64,000 nucleotides of DNA from assembly GCA_000320605.2 (NCBI GenBank), contig KB445796.1, forward strand, positions 1,283,124 to 1,347,123, in the 5' to 3' direction. The stretch's first letter is position 1, and each line of letters begins with the position of its first letter. A program made the position numbers and the translations under genes. The notes under the pieces are model-generated. The model did no database searches, was not told the DNA's origin, and worked only from the letters and a program-made list of their open reading frames with translations. The DNA comes from Gelatoporia subvermispora B. Lineage: Eukaryota; Basidiomycota; Agaricomycetes; Polyporales; Gelatoporiaceae. This document shows, one piece after another, positions 46,703-57,040 of the stretch.

Positions 46703-47397
46703 ATGTCTCTTCACATTATTCTCCATCATCTGAACACTATTCAGGAGCTCCTCGACGAACGACGCTCCATCCTTCCATCTCTTCGCACAGAGCGGCTCCG
46801 TCAGGACATTCGTCAAAAATTAGACATTGTTTACTCTCAGGCAGAGCTCTACTTTCCGCACGAGCCACGTTCTCCTTCGCCGGAGGATTATATACCACAC
46901 GAATTGCATGACGAGCCCATTCATGACCAGTCACAGTATCCTGGATCATCGCCTGCAGGCATTCTTACCAGTCCCATCGCTATTGCTCACCACTCTAGCC
47001 CATGCAGCTTGAACTCCCTTCGTACCAGATCTCCGTCGTCCCCCTCGCACTCACTTGCGTCACCTAGACTACAGTCTCCCGCACGACACACCACACCATC
47101 CTCCTCACCCAGCTCACGCGCCGATCCTCAAGCTCGCCGCCAAAAGGTGCGTATATGCGCATGCATATTTGCGCCTCACCTACGTCACTTTCTTTACAGC
47201 TCGCAGAGGCCCTCGCGAGTCGAGCAGCAGAGCGCGGTGGCTTTGTTATGGCATCTGTTGGCCAAGATCCTATTACCGCCGCCGAATGCGTCCACGTTCT
47301 GTTCCCCCCAGCCAGCAAGGACACTCGCACACACATCGTCAAGGAGGACGAAGCACTTCGCCGCCTAGTTCGCCCATACGCCTCAATCTCTCTTTAA
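46703..47397 (+). CDS. Hypothetical protein with N-terminal coiled coil and Ser/Pro-rich middle
   Basis: Exons 46703-47146 and 47200-47397 give 213 aa in frame. The start MSLHIILHHLNTIQELLDER is followed by a helical, Arg/Glu-rich stretch (RTERLRQDIRQKLDIVYSQ). A Ser/Pro/His-rich middle and a short C-terminal domain beginning LAEALASRAAERGGFVMASV complete it. The intron is GTGCGT...TTACAG. No family is recognised. It is the last complete gene before the right-hand repeat of the candidate element. A further open block follows at about 47450-47670 (PHMEEPPQVFHSACDRSHQY onward); its frame runs into the right repeat, so the next gene is cut off there. Confidence 0.6.
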
Positions 47398-47676
47398 CAA
47401 TGGGTGAGTTGTGTCTCACATTTCACCATCCCACTCACGTTCGTCGTAGCAGGAGCACCTCAGCCCCCACATGGAGGAACCTCCGCAAGTCTTTCACTCT
47501 GCATGCGATCGCTCTCATCAATATGACCTCATTCCGGAGGTTCAGACCCGCATTCAATCCAGACATGAAGTGAGTACACCCATACAAGCCAGTCCCTAAT
47601 TGCTTCTCTTCCACCTTGGTCCAGGCCCTTCAACAATCCCATTCGCTCCATGCCAATGTCGTCCTCGATGTAATTT

Positions 47677-47713
47677 GGGGTGGGGGTCCATCTACCGCGG
47701 AGCGGCGCAGGGG
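47677..47713 (+). repeat. Right copy of the 37-bp direct repeat
   Basis: It matches 37461-37497 at 36 of 37 positions (a for g at the 14th base) in the same orientation. Only one unit is present here, against 2.5 at the left end. Confidence 0.92.
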
Positions 47714-47962
47714 CCATAGTCAAGGGCCAAATAGACATTCTTTGCCTGTGAACGAAGGAAGAGCTTATCAATGCGATCGATCAGGTCGATTGACACTTGG
47801 ACAGAATATGTCAAAGTTTGCTACTGACTTCTTCGATCATTCTTCGGAACTCATCACCTATGCAACATCGCAAATCTTCCGGCCGTTGTCCTCTGGTTTT
47901 CGCTCGTTCTGCAACATAGTTTCAACTGGTATCAAGTACTTACTGAAGTGGTCAAAAATACT

Positions 47963-48064
47963 CTCTCTGTCGGGGAGTCGAACCCCGCTTTCGCGCGCAC
48001 GTAAGCAGCCAATAGGAGACCGTCCAGTGACAGGCGCGTGTACTAACCGATATACTAACAGAGA
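47963..48064 (-). tRNA. tRNA-Asp (GTC) with intron
   Basis: On the minus strand the acceptor TCTCTGT pairs with ACAGAGA. The D arm contains GTATATCGGTTAGTAC. The anticodon stem CGCGC pairs with GCGCG, with loop CTGTCA and anticodon GTC. An intron of about 30 nt follows the anticodon. The T arm is CGGGG-TTCGACT-CCCCG. All arms close, so this looks like a functional gene at the right edge of the candidate element. Confidence 0.88.
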
Positions 48065-48258
48065 TACGTTCAAGTAAGACATACCATAGTATATATATGC
48101 AGTGTGGATACATCGAATCTGTGCAAATAATAACTAGAAGATCTCAAACGTGTGTCGACAAGCCTTTCGCCAACATCAGTCTATCTTATAACGTCAGGAG
48201 AGAGGCATGGGTTAGTTTGAAGCGAGCTCAAAGTTCGCTGGGCAGATTGACTTGCGTC

Positions 48259-48440
48259 TCAAACAGAGCTTCGAGTCTGTCAGTGTCCCGGTTGACATTC
48301 AATGTTCGCACTTAGGAATGACATCGGTCGCTGTCTGAGACGAGACAAAGGGTTCGGATGATGCTGATACAAGTACCGAGTCATCTGGAGCTGCTGTCAT
48401 GTTCGCCATTCAGGTGGACGTGATCCCTAAAGGCATGAAC
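48259..48440 (+). pseudogene. DUF6533-type protein, inverted C-terminal fragment
   Basis: The plus strand reads SNRASSLSVSRLTFNVRT then a stop, matching the RTSSLLVSRLAFNV end of the gene at 50.6 kb, which lies on the other strand. After a frame change the sequence continues AVMFAIQVDVIP, like VYSLTVQVDLSP there. No other exon is present. It is a relic. Confidence 0.6.
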
Positions 48441-49014
48441 GACCTAGTATGAATCACTCGGTGCAGCACACTCGCAAAGTGACGGGTGCTTGCAGAGTTT
48501 CTGCTGTTGAAGTAGGGGGGCCGTGAGAGCCGGGTCAATCACTCAAGAGCTTGTAGTATACACTACGGGAAGACGTATACAGAGATCTCAAGCGACGCAC
48601 CTATTTTGTCTGTTTTCACAAGCCCACAAAGCATATGAGACCCCCAATGTATATCATGTGTGATTCCGGCTGCCACTTCGAGTCCCTGGCAGGTGATGAG
48701 AACCCTATCTTGTCGAAGTAAGCTCAGTCGAGCAGAGCGGCGTGGCACTAATCACATGGCGACAAACGACGGGCGCATGTCTGGCGAGATCCTTCGTGGC
48801 CACATACCCGGCATCTAGCGCCCCGCGCGTTAGGAAGCGCAGCCCACACGGTCCTCAACATGAGGATGAACTGGTCAGGACGTCAAGCGTCGAAACCCTG
48901 GGTGCAGGATCGCCCTTGGAATTGACTAGTAGGAGCTAGACGTTCGTCTTGGATTGCCGACGTTCGGTGTCGAAAGATAACAAGCATTACAAACTTCGAA
49001 TCTGGCCCAGTCAA
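48441..49014. other. No supportable gene
   Basis: This is the spacer between the DUF6533 relic and the 3' end of ETF alpha. Short frames only. Confidence 0.5.
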
Positions 49015-50171
49015 TTACTGCGATTTCAATTTCTGCACAAGTTCCGGCACCGCCTCATACAGGTCCGCTACCAGACCTACATCGGCCACCTGGAAGATGG
49101 GAGCCTCGGGGTCCTACGGGACACCAAGTTTAACTCGGTATACGATGATACCACTGCACACCGCACCTTGTTAATGGCAACAATAAGCTTGGAATCTTTC
49201 ATTCCCGCGAGATGCTGGATGGCTCCAGAAATACCAATTGCGATGTACAGCTCGGGTGCGACAACCTTGCCGGTCTGACCAACCTGGAGAGAGTTGTCGC
49301 AGTAGCCCGCATCGACCGCAGCGCGGGATGCGCCGATTGCGGCACCGAGGGCGTCGGCAAGAGGTTCCAGCGTCGACTTGAATGTCTCGGCGTTCTTCAG
49401 CGCCCGGCCTCCTGATACAATTCTACTTGCGACACCAAGTTCTGGCCGGTCGGATTTGGTCAGGTCGGTCTTCACGTGCTGCGTGGGCGGGTCAGCGACT
49501 TCGACTGCGTCGATCTGCTTCTCCTCGACTTGTGCGCTATCCTGCGAAGTCGCGGCTGGGAACGCAGTTGAGCGCACAGTAAAGAACTTGATGGGGATGG
49601 ATTGCGGTGCGCGGACAGTCGCGATCGCGTTGCCAGCATAGATCGGTCGCGTGAAGGTAGTCGAGTTCGAGGACGCGTCGTGTTCCAGGGAGGTGACATC
49701 AGATACGGCGGGCGCATCGAGCTTGGCAGCGACGCGTGGTAGGAGCGACTTGGCGAACGATGAATGAGCGGACACCACGTGCGTGAAAGGCGAGTCGGAA
49801 GAGAGGACGCGTTCCAGTAGCGGTGAGACAAGCTCTGGTACTTGTGCAGCGTACTGAGATGACGAGGCGTGCAGGAGCGAGGACAGGCCGCTCAGCCTGG
49901 CGCCATCTCAGGTCGGGGTCATGAAATGACACAAGAGTAAGGAGACGTACTTCTTTGCACTCCGCACTGCTGCCTGAACCTCCTCCGGTGCTCCCACAAT
50001 AAGCCCAGAGACTTGGCCCCCTAGCTTCTGCGCCGCGGTCAGCGCAGAGAGCGAGCCTGAGTCGATGACTCCGCCGCGGTGTTCGAGGAAGACGAGCGCA
50101 TGAGGGCCTGGCGCAGTGGCGTAGTGCCGTACAAGCGGCCTGCAAGACGTCAGACAACGAGAGCGCAGCAT
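49015..50171 (-). CDS. Electron transfer flavoprotein alpha subunit
   Basis: ETF alpha forms the mitochondrial FAD-containing heterodimer with ETF beta and passes electrons from acyl-CoA and other dehydrogenases to ETF-ubiquinone oxidoreductase. The ATG at 50171 begins [20 protein letters not shown], a typical Arg/Ser-rich mitochondrial presequence. An N-terminal domain ([20 protein letters not shown]) leads to the C-terminal FAD-binding domain: [20 protein letters not shown], then [20 protein letters not shown] and [20 protein letters not shown], the last completed across an intron at AACAAG. It ends [16 protein letters not shown] with TAA at 49015-49017. Two introns were seen. All family signatures are present and it is intact. 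Confidence 0.93.
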
Positions 50172-50584
50172 ACTAGGCAAAGGTCTGAGTGTCAACGTCA
50201 ATGCGCGCAGATAGGTCAGAATGGCATTGAGAACGACGTACGGGAACGCAGCTGGTCGACCACGAGCAGAGCGATGAGCTCGACCGGTTGTGGTCCGATG
50301 CCGTCCTGCTACACGCCCCGCGTTCAACTGACGCCCACAAACACGTGGTTCAAGCGCCCATCCCTCCGACAATCCAACGGCTTCAAATGCTTTCTTGTGC
50401 GGCGGCCACCACTTCAGATGTAACAGTCATGGGATAATCGAAACTGCATGTATATTTCCCTTAATAGTTACCGATGTTCCGTCTAGTCTCTAGCACAGGC
50501 AGCGCAACAAGCTACGTGCTCTTCCAATATTTCCCAACTCCTGGTCTTTATGATTTCGAGGATAAGAGTCGTACAAACTACCTG
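50172..50584. other. Spacer upstream of ETF alpha
   Basis: No gene recognised. It contains the ETF alpha promoter and the 3' flank of DUF6533 copy A. Confidence 0.5.
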
Positions 50585-52020
50585 TCAACTTTGCACATAC
50601 ACTCCAGCGCATGGTAATGTGTCCTCCATATCATACTGAGGACTTAAATCCACTTGAACGGTGAGCGAATACACAGTTGGGCATGACTCGATACCCGTAT
50701 TAGCGCCGCCAGGGTGTGTGACACATGACGGCGAAGACCGGTCTTGAGCTTGGGCGTGAACGTTGAATGCCAGTCGTGAGACTAACAAACTAGAAGTTCT
50801 ATTGTAATTAAGCATTACTCAATTTGTTCTGTAGAATTTCAACTTGGTACGAGACTGACACGTTCACAGCAGTGGTAAACAGGCCCCTTTCCCGAGGCTG
50901 ATAGAAGCGATTAGCGACAGACAGACTGGACAACCCTATTTTGACGTACATTAGATACCTTCGGGTTTCAAATAGAACGGTGAATTACTAATTTATTGAA
51001 CCAGTCTGGATAACATGCGTACCAAAAATGATACAAAATTTGCAAGGTTGACCAAAAGCATCACTAAGTAGTATACCACACCTAAATGGCACGCAATCAC
51101 CTGTGAAAGAGCAACAATAATCTCACAATGTCATACACGTACCATCCCGCAGGATTATCCCGATTAGACCGCTTTTGCTCCTGTAGACAGCAACAATTTG
51201 GATGACTTTGGTGATGGTGAGGACGAAGATGAATGTATCGATTAACAACATGCATGCCCATGCTCCAGCAAGATCTGGATGGAAGAGTGAGCTATCAAGT
51301 GGAGAAGGCCAGAAGAAGAGGTAAAGATCCTCACGTTTTGCCCTGGAGACAGTCAGGGTGAGTTTGTGCCGCATGATTGTAGAGCTCTACTCACTGCAGG
51401 TCGGATATGACCGTATCACAGCCGAAGTCATCAGACAATGATATGGGCTGGACACTCCTGCTTGGGATTAAAGACCACTGATACAGTAATGTTAGAATAT
51501 TATGGGTATATACCAAAATAGACACGCACAATGGCAATTACTGCGGAGACGGCGACTACACCCATAGTCGCAGCGAGAATACGTCTACTTCTTCCATACA
51601 GCGCGTATATACGTATGATCATGAACGCTGCTGGAATGAATAAGGTGTGCAATCGCGATCGTAATAACTTTACCTGAAACAATAGCTTGCATAACGAGCG
51701 CATAGCTCTGATGGAAGTCCCTCAATGGCGGGCATCTGGTACATCATACGTGAAGGAACCTGATCGCATTAATACAAGTCAGGTACTGACAACGTCTGCA
51801 GAGGCATCAGTAAGGTCAAATGCCCGACTCAGTACTTATGTACACGCGTAACTCACAGGAATGTTGTGCGCTACACAAAACTCCAGAAGAGTTGGCACAG
51901 CTGCAATCAATGATAGGTAGCGGTTGGCCCCGACCAGCACCGAAGTCCACGATAATCTGCTTCGCCAGACAACCTCAACCTCGTCAGCAAAAGTCAGGCA
52001 GAAATCGTAGCACAAGATGA
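50585..52020 (-). CDS. Seven-helix DUF6533-type membrane protein, copy A (5' end unresolved)
   Basis: This is an Agaricomycete multi-spanning membrane protein of the DUF6533 type. The first exon I can place (from 52020) has the family signature YDFCLTFADEVEVVWRSRLS followed by TSVLVGANRYLSLIAAVPTL. Later exons hold AFMIIRIYALYGRSRRILAA, then WACMLLIDTFIFVLTITKVI, then LIGIILRDG. The tail SSLLVSRLAFNV ends at TGA 50585-50587. An 8-nt microexon (51335-51342) encodes the middle of DLQ-AK-HLAG. The start exon was not found. The protein topology resembles receptors, but ligand and role are unknown. Closest relative here is the copy at 59.7-61.1 kb. Confidence 0.75.
51335..51342 (-). other. 8-nt microexon, DUF6533 copy A
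   Basis: ggcaaaac on the minus strand is bounded by ccag and gtgagg. Splicing it in joins DLQ to HLAGAW in frame (Q-A-K-H). Skipping it shifts the frame. Confidence 0.8.
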
Positions 52021-52779
52021 CTGCGATCCCATCGTTGGTTAGAGCGCGTGATGGAGGGTTCTGGTAGCAGCGCTACAGCATACCGATAGGAACTACAACG
52101 GAATACACGTCTACTGAATGATCTTGAAACCTGTTTGACTTAGGTTATTCGTGCTGGGTATTCAATGCAAAGACCCACCATTCGACTCTATACATGGGAT
52201 GGTAAGTCTGGCGTTACGAGACAGAATTGCTAGGGGAAAGCAGTCGCAGTGAATTTGTACCTACGCGTCTCTAATATCCGCTCGCAATCGCGATCGTCAG
52301 CGAGGGTAAGGGGACATTCCGGGAAACCAGTACAATATTGAGCACGTCACGTAGACTAGCATGCGGAGCATGATTCGTTGCCGCAGGAGCAATCAATCAG
52401 AGGTCTCCGTTGTCTGTGAGGATATTTCTCGATCATCAATCGTCTCTTCAGATGTAAGATTGGCTACTCGGGCACCGCCCCTAATAACGCTATGGACAAC
52501 AGAAATTTCCCTGAGATTACCTCGACTTCCTTGATACGAGCATCATATGTCCGGTTAGCACTGTCAGAGCGCTCTCGAGTGGCGTCTGGTAGGTGAACAT
52601 CAAGTCTCCTGACCAGTGAGAGCTTTTGAGTCGTTCAACTTCAACGACACCTTGTGTAAACCATTCCGTTGCACTCATTTCCTGCGTGCGCCAAGGACCA
52701 GGGGCACGAATCGCCGAGACCTCTTCCCCGGTCTTTCTAGTGTGGTCGCTCTTCCGCTTTGCGGCCAGTCTGGTATAGT
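52021..52779. other. Spacer with no clear gene
   Basis: By comparison with the later units, this corresponds to the interval between a type A DUF6533 gene and the TCP11-like gene. Nothing clearly coding remains. Confidence 0.4.
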
Positions 52780-53030
52780 CTAGTTACTGACTCTCCTGTC
52801 AAACGCATCGATGTGATTTACTGCTGCGGTTGTGAGACGGCGCTGGAATGGCATGGAGACTGGATGTGTGTAGTAGAATGCAGCCTCTGGCCACTCGTAG
52901 GCGCCCTTCCTCGTCAGATGTGCCACCGCATCGTTGGCGCCTCTTATGCGAACCTCCACCGCTTCAATTTCACAGTCGAGACGGGAGCTTGCCTACAGTC
53001 AGCATGATTCCATCTACAAGCGTATTGCTC
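52780..53030 (-). pseudogene. TCP11-like relic 1
   Basis: The sequence ctcgtaggcgc...cagatgtgccaccgcatcgttggcg resembles the coding region of the intact TCP11-like gene at about 62220-62275. Similarity continues on both sides (for example gatttactgctgcggttgtgagacggcg versus the stretch near 62140-62170). Reading frame is lost. Confidence 0.55.
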
Positions 53031-53354
53031 TGCTGATTATGGAACTGTGCGGGAACTCTGATGTCACGACCTGACTCGATTTCCCGAACTTTGCGAAGCA
53101 AGCACATGGCACCGCCAACATGGAATTCCGTACAGAGTAGCTTAGCCCAATATCAGCCTCTGTTGGCAACCTTCAATTTTTCGATCGCTACCTTGAACAT
53201 GACCCTCGACTCTTCCCGCATCCCGAGTGCCTCGAAACCGCCCGATCATATTCTGTGACACCGCCCGCGCGGAAGTCACCCGCTCGCGGCGCCTTGAAAG
53301 CGAGGCGAGTAGCGCCAATGCGATAACGACATCCGCCCAATGCAAATACGGTAT

Positions 53355-54800
53355 TCAGTATGATACCAGACTCCAGGGCGTTCCATCTGCCTGAGTAGTC
53401 CGGCCATCCAACACTTGCTGACTTCTGTCCGAGCTACGTAAATTCAGCACGAGGCGCGCGACCATAGTACTCGACACGCTGCGCGATGTGTGGCCATCAA
53501 TGACTGGCAAATCGGGTCAAGAACAATGAACTGACACGTTAGTAAGTGTGGTACACAGGCCTTGCGTTTCAGGCTAAGACAAGACTGTGAGGAGTTCACT
53601 CAGACCTACGAGTGATATCGGACGCACCGAGCCAACCTATGAAGTAAGCACTTTAACACAGTTGCACAATCAGTCGTGTGTATGCGAGAGTTCATACCAC
53701 AAATGTGATGACGTTGACAATTCCTATGATCACGATGCTTCCGTAGTACATAGCTCCTGAATAAGGTAATTAATCATGGTGTAATCAGAAGCGCAGAGGA
53801 CTGACCATCTCGTAACATAAGGCGAAGCATCCCACCCTTGATACTTGGACCGAGGCGAATAACTCGTACCAAGGTCAAGATAAAAATCATGGTCTCCACA
53901 GCTAGCAAAGAGCCCCAAGCTATAGCAAAATCTGAGAAGGTATTTGCATTTGTATAAGCGCATATATCCATGGTTCAGCACTTACGACGAGCTCTGTGGC
54001 ATCAGTGTCAACAGCTTACGAATTGATGTGCATGTCAAGGTGACGTACTGATGTACAGATAACGCCAGGTTGCAGCTCAAGGATGCGATTGTGGAGTGTG
54101 TTCCGTCATCGTACCATATGTGACTTCCAGCATCACTAACTATAGCCCACTGGTGCAGGCACACGTTAGTTAGTATATAGTTGTGAGATCATCCAATGTA
54201 ACACACAATACCGACGGCTCCTCCAAAAAAGCACAGTGCAATCATCAGAAGGAGAATACGCTTATCGAGGTTATAGAGAGCAAATGTACGCATGATCAGG
54301 AGCGCTGACGAGAGATGTGAAGCTCCTGGTCTCGCTGAAAAATCAAAGCCACATACCAACCACAATTGCTTGCGAAAACATAACGAAATACTGATGAAAA
54401 GTCTGCAGCGAGCGACACCTGTAAAGTTCAAAGTGGCAGTCTCAACCCTGAGATAATTGACTACCTCTGACAAAACTGGAGTTAACATCATAATACATGT
54501 AATTTATTAAAATTGTCTTTATACTTACAGCTTCTGGGACCTCCCCAAAGTTTTCGACGATGATTGGCACTAAGCCAATTAGACTCAGGTAGCGGTTGGC
54601 CACGAACAAGACAGATGCCCATGATATTCTTGAGACCCGCCTCCAGAAAACGTCCATCTCAGTCGAAAGCATCAAAAGATAGTCATAGTACAAGACAGCT
54701 GTTAATGTTGATCTCGGTATCCTACTATCTGAGGATCACGGGTGGACTCTCACAGGCTGATGCAAGGATAAAGAGCTTGCTCAATGGCACTCCTGAGAAC
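53355..54800 (-). CDS. Seven-helix DUF6533-type membrane protein, copy B (5' end unresolved)
   Basis: The signature exon reads VLYYDYLLMLSTEMDVFWRR then ISWASVLFVANRYLSLIGLV, the first two or three membrane segments. Further exons hold LIMRTFALYNLDKRILLLMI, WGSLLAVETMIFILTLVRVI and LRLMLRDG. The end VARLVLNLRSSDRSQQVL leads to TGA at 53355-53357. The 8-nt microexon is at 53986-53993 (agctcgtc; A-R-H). A preceding small exon near 54800-54757 (PLSKLFILAS) is conserved in copy D, but no start codon was fixed. The closest relative is copy D (57.0-58.5 kb). The exons I traced are open. Function unknown. Confidence 0.72.
53986..53993 (-). other. 8-nt microexon, DUF6533 copy B
   Basis: agctcgtc lies between ccacag and gtaagt. 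It restores A-R-H before FAIAW. Confidence 0.8.
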
Positions 54801-55469
54801 CTGGACAACCGAGTGAGTCAAATGATCAAACGGAACCTTAGATTACTCACATTGAGATACCCGAGTCGCCCTGCGCCTCGACAGGTATAATGAATCAAAG
54901 ATGAACAAGCACTTCGCAAGATGCAAGCTTTGTACCACCAACCCCCCACTCTAGATATTGCCATCATTACGCAAGAGATGGCGACTGACTTCTCTCACGA
55001 AGGCCAAGACAGATGCGAAGCCCCGAGCTGAAGTCTTCTTTGAGTAATGCGCTTGCTCAATTATGCAGAATACACCATGCAGAACCTGGTCAGTCGTTGC
55101 GAAGGCAGATGATAGAATCACTTGCCGAGACGATAACTTCTGATACTGTCAAAGGTCGTGTCAGAGGTGCATGATGAACGGGAACGGCACAAGGCGACAC
55201 ACACGCTCCGCAGCAGCAGAGTAGCAGGGTTTGGCAGGAAGAACCCCAACCATGTCCGATACCATTACCTGGTGGTATCTAGGGACACATCACCATCAGT
55301 TCACGTCTGGCACTAGCTTCAAGGCACACCGATGAATACACAGCGCAACCGTTGGCATCTATCGCAATAAGTGTTAAAATCATTTTGTGTGTTAACGAAG
55401 CCGCGGACAGCTTCTGCGAGCTCCATGATAACAACAAGCCCGCGAGATCGATCATTCTATGCTCACCGG
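54801..55469. other. Spacer with degraded duplicate sequence
   Basis: Short stretches resemble 58.9-59.3 kb (for example the cagttcacgtctggc stretch near 55300 versus ttcatcacgtctggcc near 59260). No coding sequence is preserved. Confidence 0.4.
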
Positions 55470-55640
55470 GTCGTTGGACACGAGCAACTCCAAGAGAGTA
55501 GGCGCAGCCAAATTAACGACATGGAGCGAATGGCACCAACTAGTATGGAAGTCCAAGATAGACCACCAAGCCAAATGATCTCTATTTTATCGGCAAAGGT
55601 CAAGAAAAAGTCGTAGAAGAGTACGGCTTAGTCCTTTCGG
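55470..55640 (-). pseudogene. DUF6533-type relic C (first membrane exon)
   Basis: The minus strand reads LFYDFFLTFADKIEIIWLGG then SWTSILVGAIRSMSL, clearly the first exon of a type A DUF6533 gene. A frameshift follows (next frame: AAPTLLELLVSNDP). The downstream exons are absent, so this copy is dead. Confidence 0.72.
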
Positions 55641-56328
55641 TCAGCTGGACCATAGACTCAGGCAACTATACAGCTTGCCATTGGGAACTAGAGCGGCATA
55701 TGCATTTGCCAAACGGCCGTCGATCCTGTCGAACTTGCTTACGTCGTGCACAGAAACGTCAACATGCAGACTTACCCGCTGGTACCAGGTGCGGACATGT
55801 CGCTATACGGATAGAATAGAATGTTGTAGATCGGTTCCGGGACCAAGAGCCTTAGGAGACTTGGTTCTATATGCACCTAAGACAATACACCCGCGGCTGC
55901 GAAGACCATTGTCGAACGCGCTACAATTTTAGCACATCCGCATGCCAACAAGGGCGCAAGATATTCTGCTGTGGAATAGATCAGACAAACTTCTTCGTGG
56001 GCCCTAAGTTGTGAGACGCCGAGTGCATTGACAAATATGCACCGTCGAGTATAGATTGAGTAGCTAGAGCATTGCGAATGCCACATTGGTTCGACGAATT
56101 AGTCAACTATGATGTCGTCTGCATATACATCTTGCGCTTCCTCAACGCGGCCAAACAAAGTTGGCATTGATCATTGCTTGTCAAGTCCAGTGTTTCGAGA
56201 TCAAACATTGACTATCTCGATGCGAACACAGCAAGTGACATGCTGCCAGAAGAGTGAACATACTATGCAAGGACATCCCGGTAATACAGCCTAGAGCATA
56301 CTCGTTCATACGCAATGCGCGATATCAA
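55641..56328. other. Spacer
   Basis: It corresponds in position to the interval between copy F and the TCP11-like gene (61.1-61.8 kb). No gene is preserved. Confidence 0.4.
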
Positions 56329-56615
56329 GGTAAGGACTGGAAGAGGCGGATATATTCCCTCGAAGCGGTAAGCGAACAAGAGAACGCAAGGAGGCTGTGA
56401 TGACAAGATAATTCTAGAGACAGAGAAGGGTAGGACAGATGAACAAGAAGCACGGAGCGAGATAGTTTGATTCCATAGATACAGCGTCATCGGGTTCTGA
56501 TGTAGTATCTCCAGCAGCATCTGTTCGTGTTGCGGGACCAGAATTCGCCATCGAAGGAGGATTGCATGCCGAGACCGGAGTTGTCGAATCAAGCGCCCAC
56601 ATGTTACGCCCGCGC
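56329..56615 (-). pseudogene. TCP11-like relic 2
   Basis: This is closely similar to 62380-62665 of the intact gene, including gaggctgtgatgacaag, gaacaagaagcacgga and a run from tgttgcgggaccagaattcg. Several small indels are present and no other part of the gene remains. The fragment is a partial duplicate. Confidence 0.82.
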
Positions 56616-57040
56616 CTCATACCCAAATTCGGTCGTTGGAGGTTACGCCCTATGCACATCCCGCACAAGCTCGTCCTGCAGAAAATATGCGACCTCTGAA
56701 CAGTGTGTTTGACTCAGTAATCGTACATAGTCCTTCCCAATGGATCCGGCAGTAGCTCACTTTCCAGTCGATGCTTTTTTTCTGACAACTTGGAGGCCGT
56801 GCCCGAGATACCATTTGGTCTCATTTGAGATGCACTCCATCGACATAGTGAAGCAAAGCCAGGCTGGACTAGTCTCGGAGAAAATCTGGGAAAGAGGCTA
56901 CGTAATTCATGTGATGACGAGTCCGACTGGCACATCGAGATCCCTACACATACGAACTCCAACTATTTGATACAACTTTTCGACGCTCTCCAACTCCCAT
57001 GGCGCTATAATACATACTTAGGTTGAGGCTTATCTCCGTT
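56616..57040. other. Spacer between TCP11 relic 2 and DUF6533 copy D
   Basis: Short frames only. Its position matches 53.03-53.35 kb in the left unit. Confidence 0.45.

Larger units (their letters stand above)
37302..47998 (+). mobile_element. Candidate tyrosine-recombinase element (about 10.7 kb)
   Basis: The outer limits are a tRNA-Asp 3'-end fragment at 37302-37327 and the same stretch of an intact tRNA-Asp at 47972-47997, in direct orientation. Just inside lies a 37-bp sequence at 37461-37497, repeated directly at 47677-47713 with one mismatch. Between them are a tyrosine-recombinase gene, two leucine-rich paralogues and two genes unknown to me. tRNA genes are classic targets of tyrosine recombinases in bacteria, and fungal YR elements (cryptons, Starships) move cargo. 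Sequence shows the repeats and genes; mobility and exact ends are inference. Confidence 0.55.

Noticed and set aside
37302..47998. Retrotransposon or DDE transposon as the source of the repeats
   Set aside because: No reverse transcriptase, RNase H, integrase DDE pattern, long terminal repeat or polyprotein was seen between the repeats.
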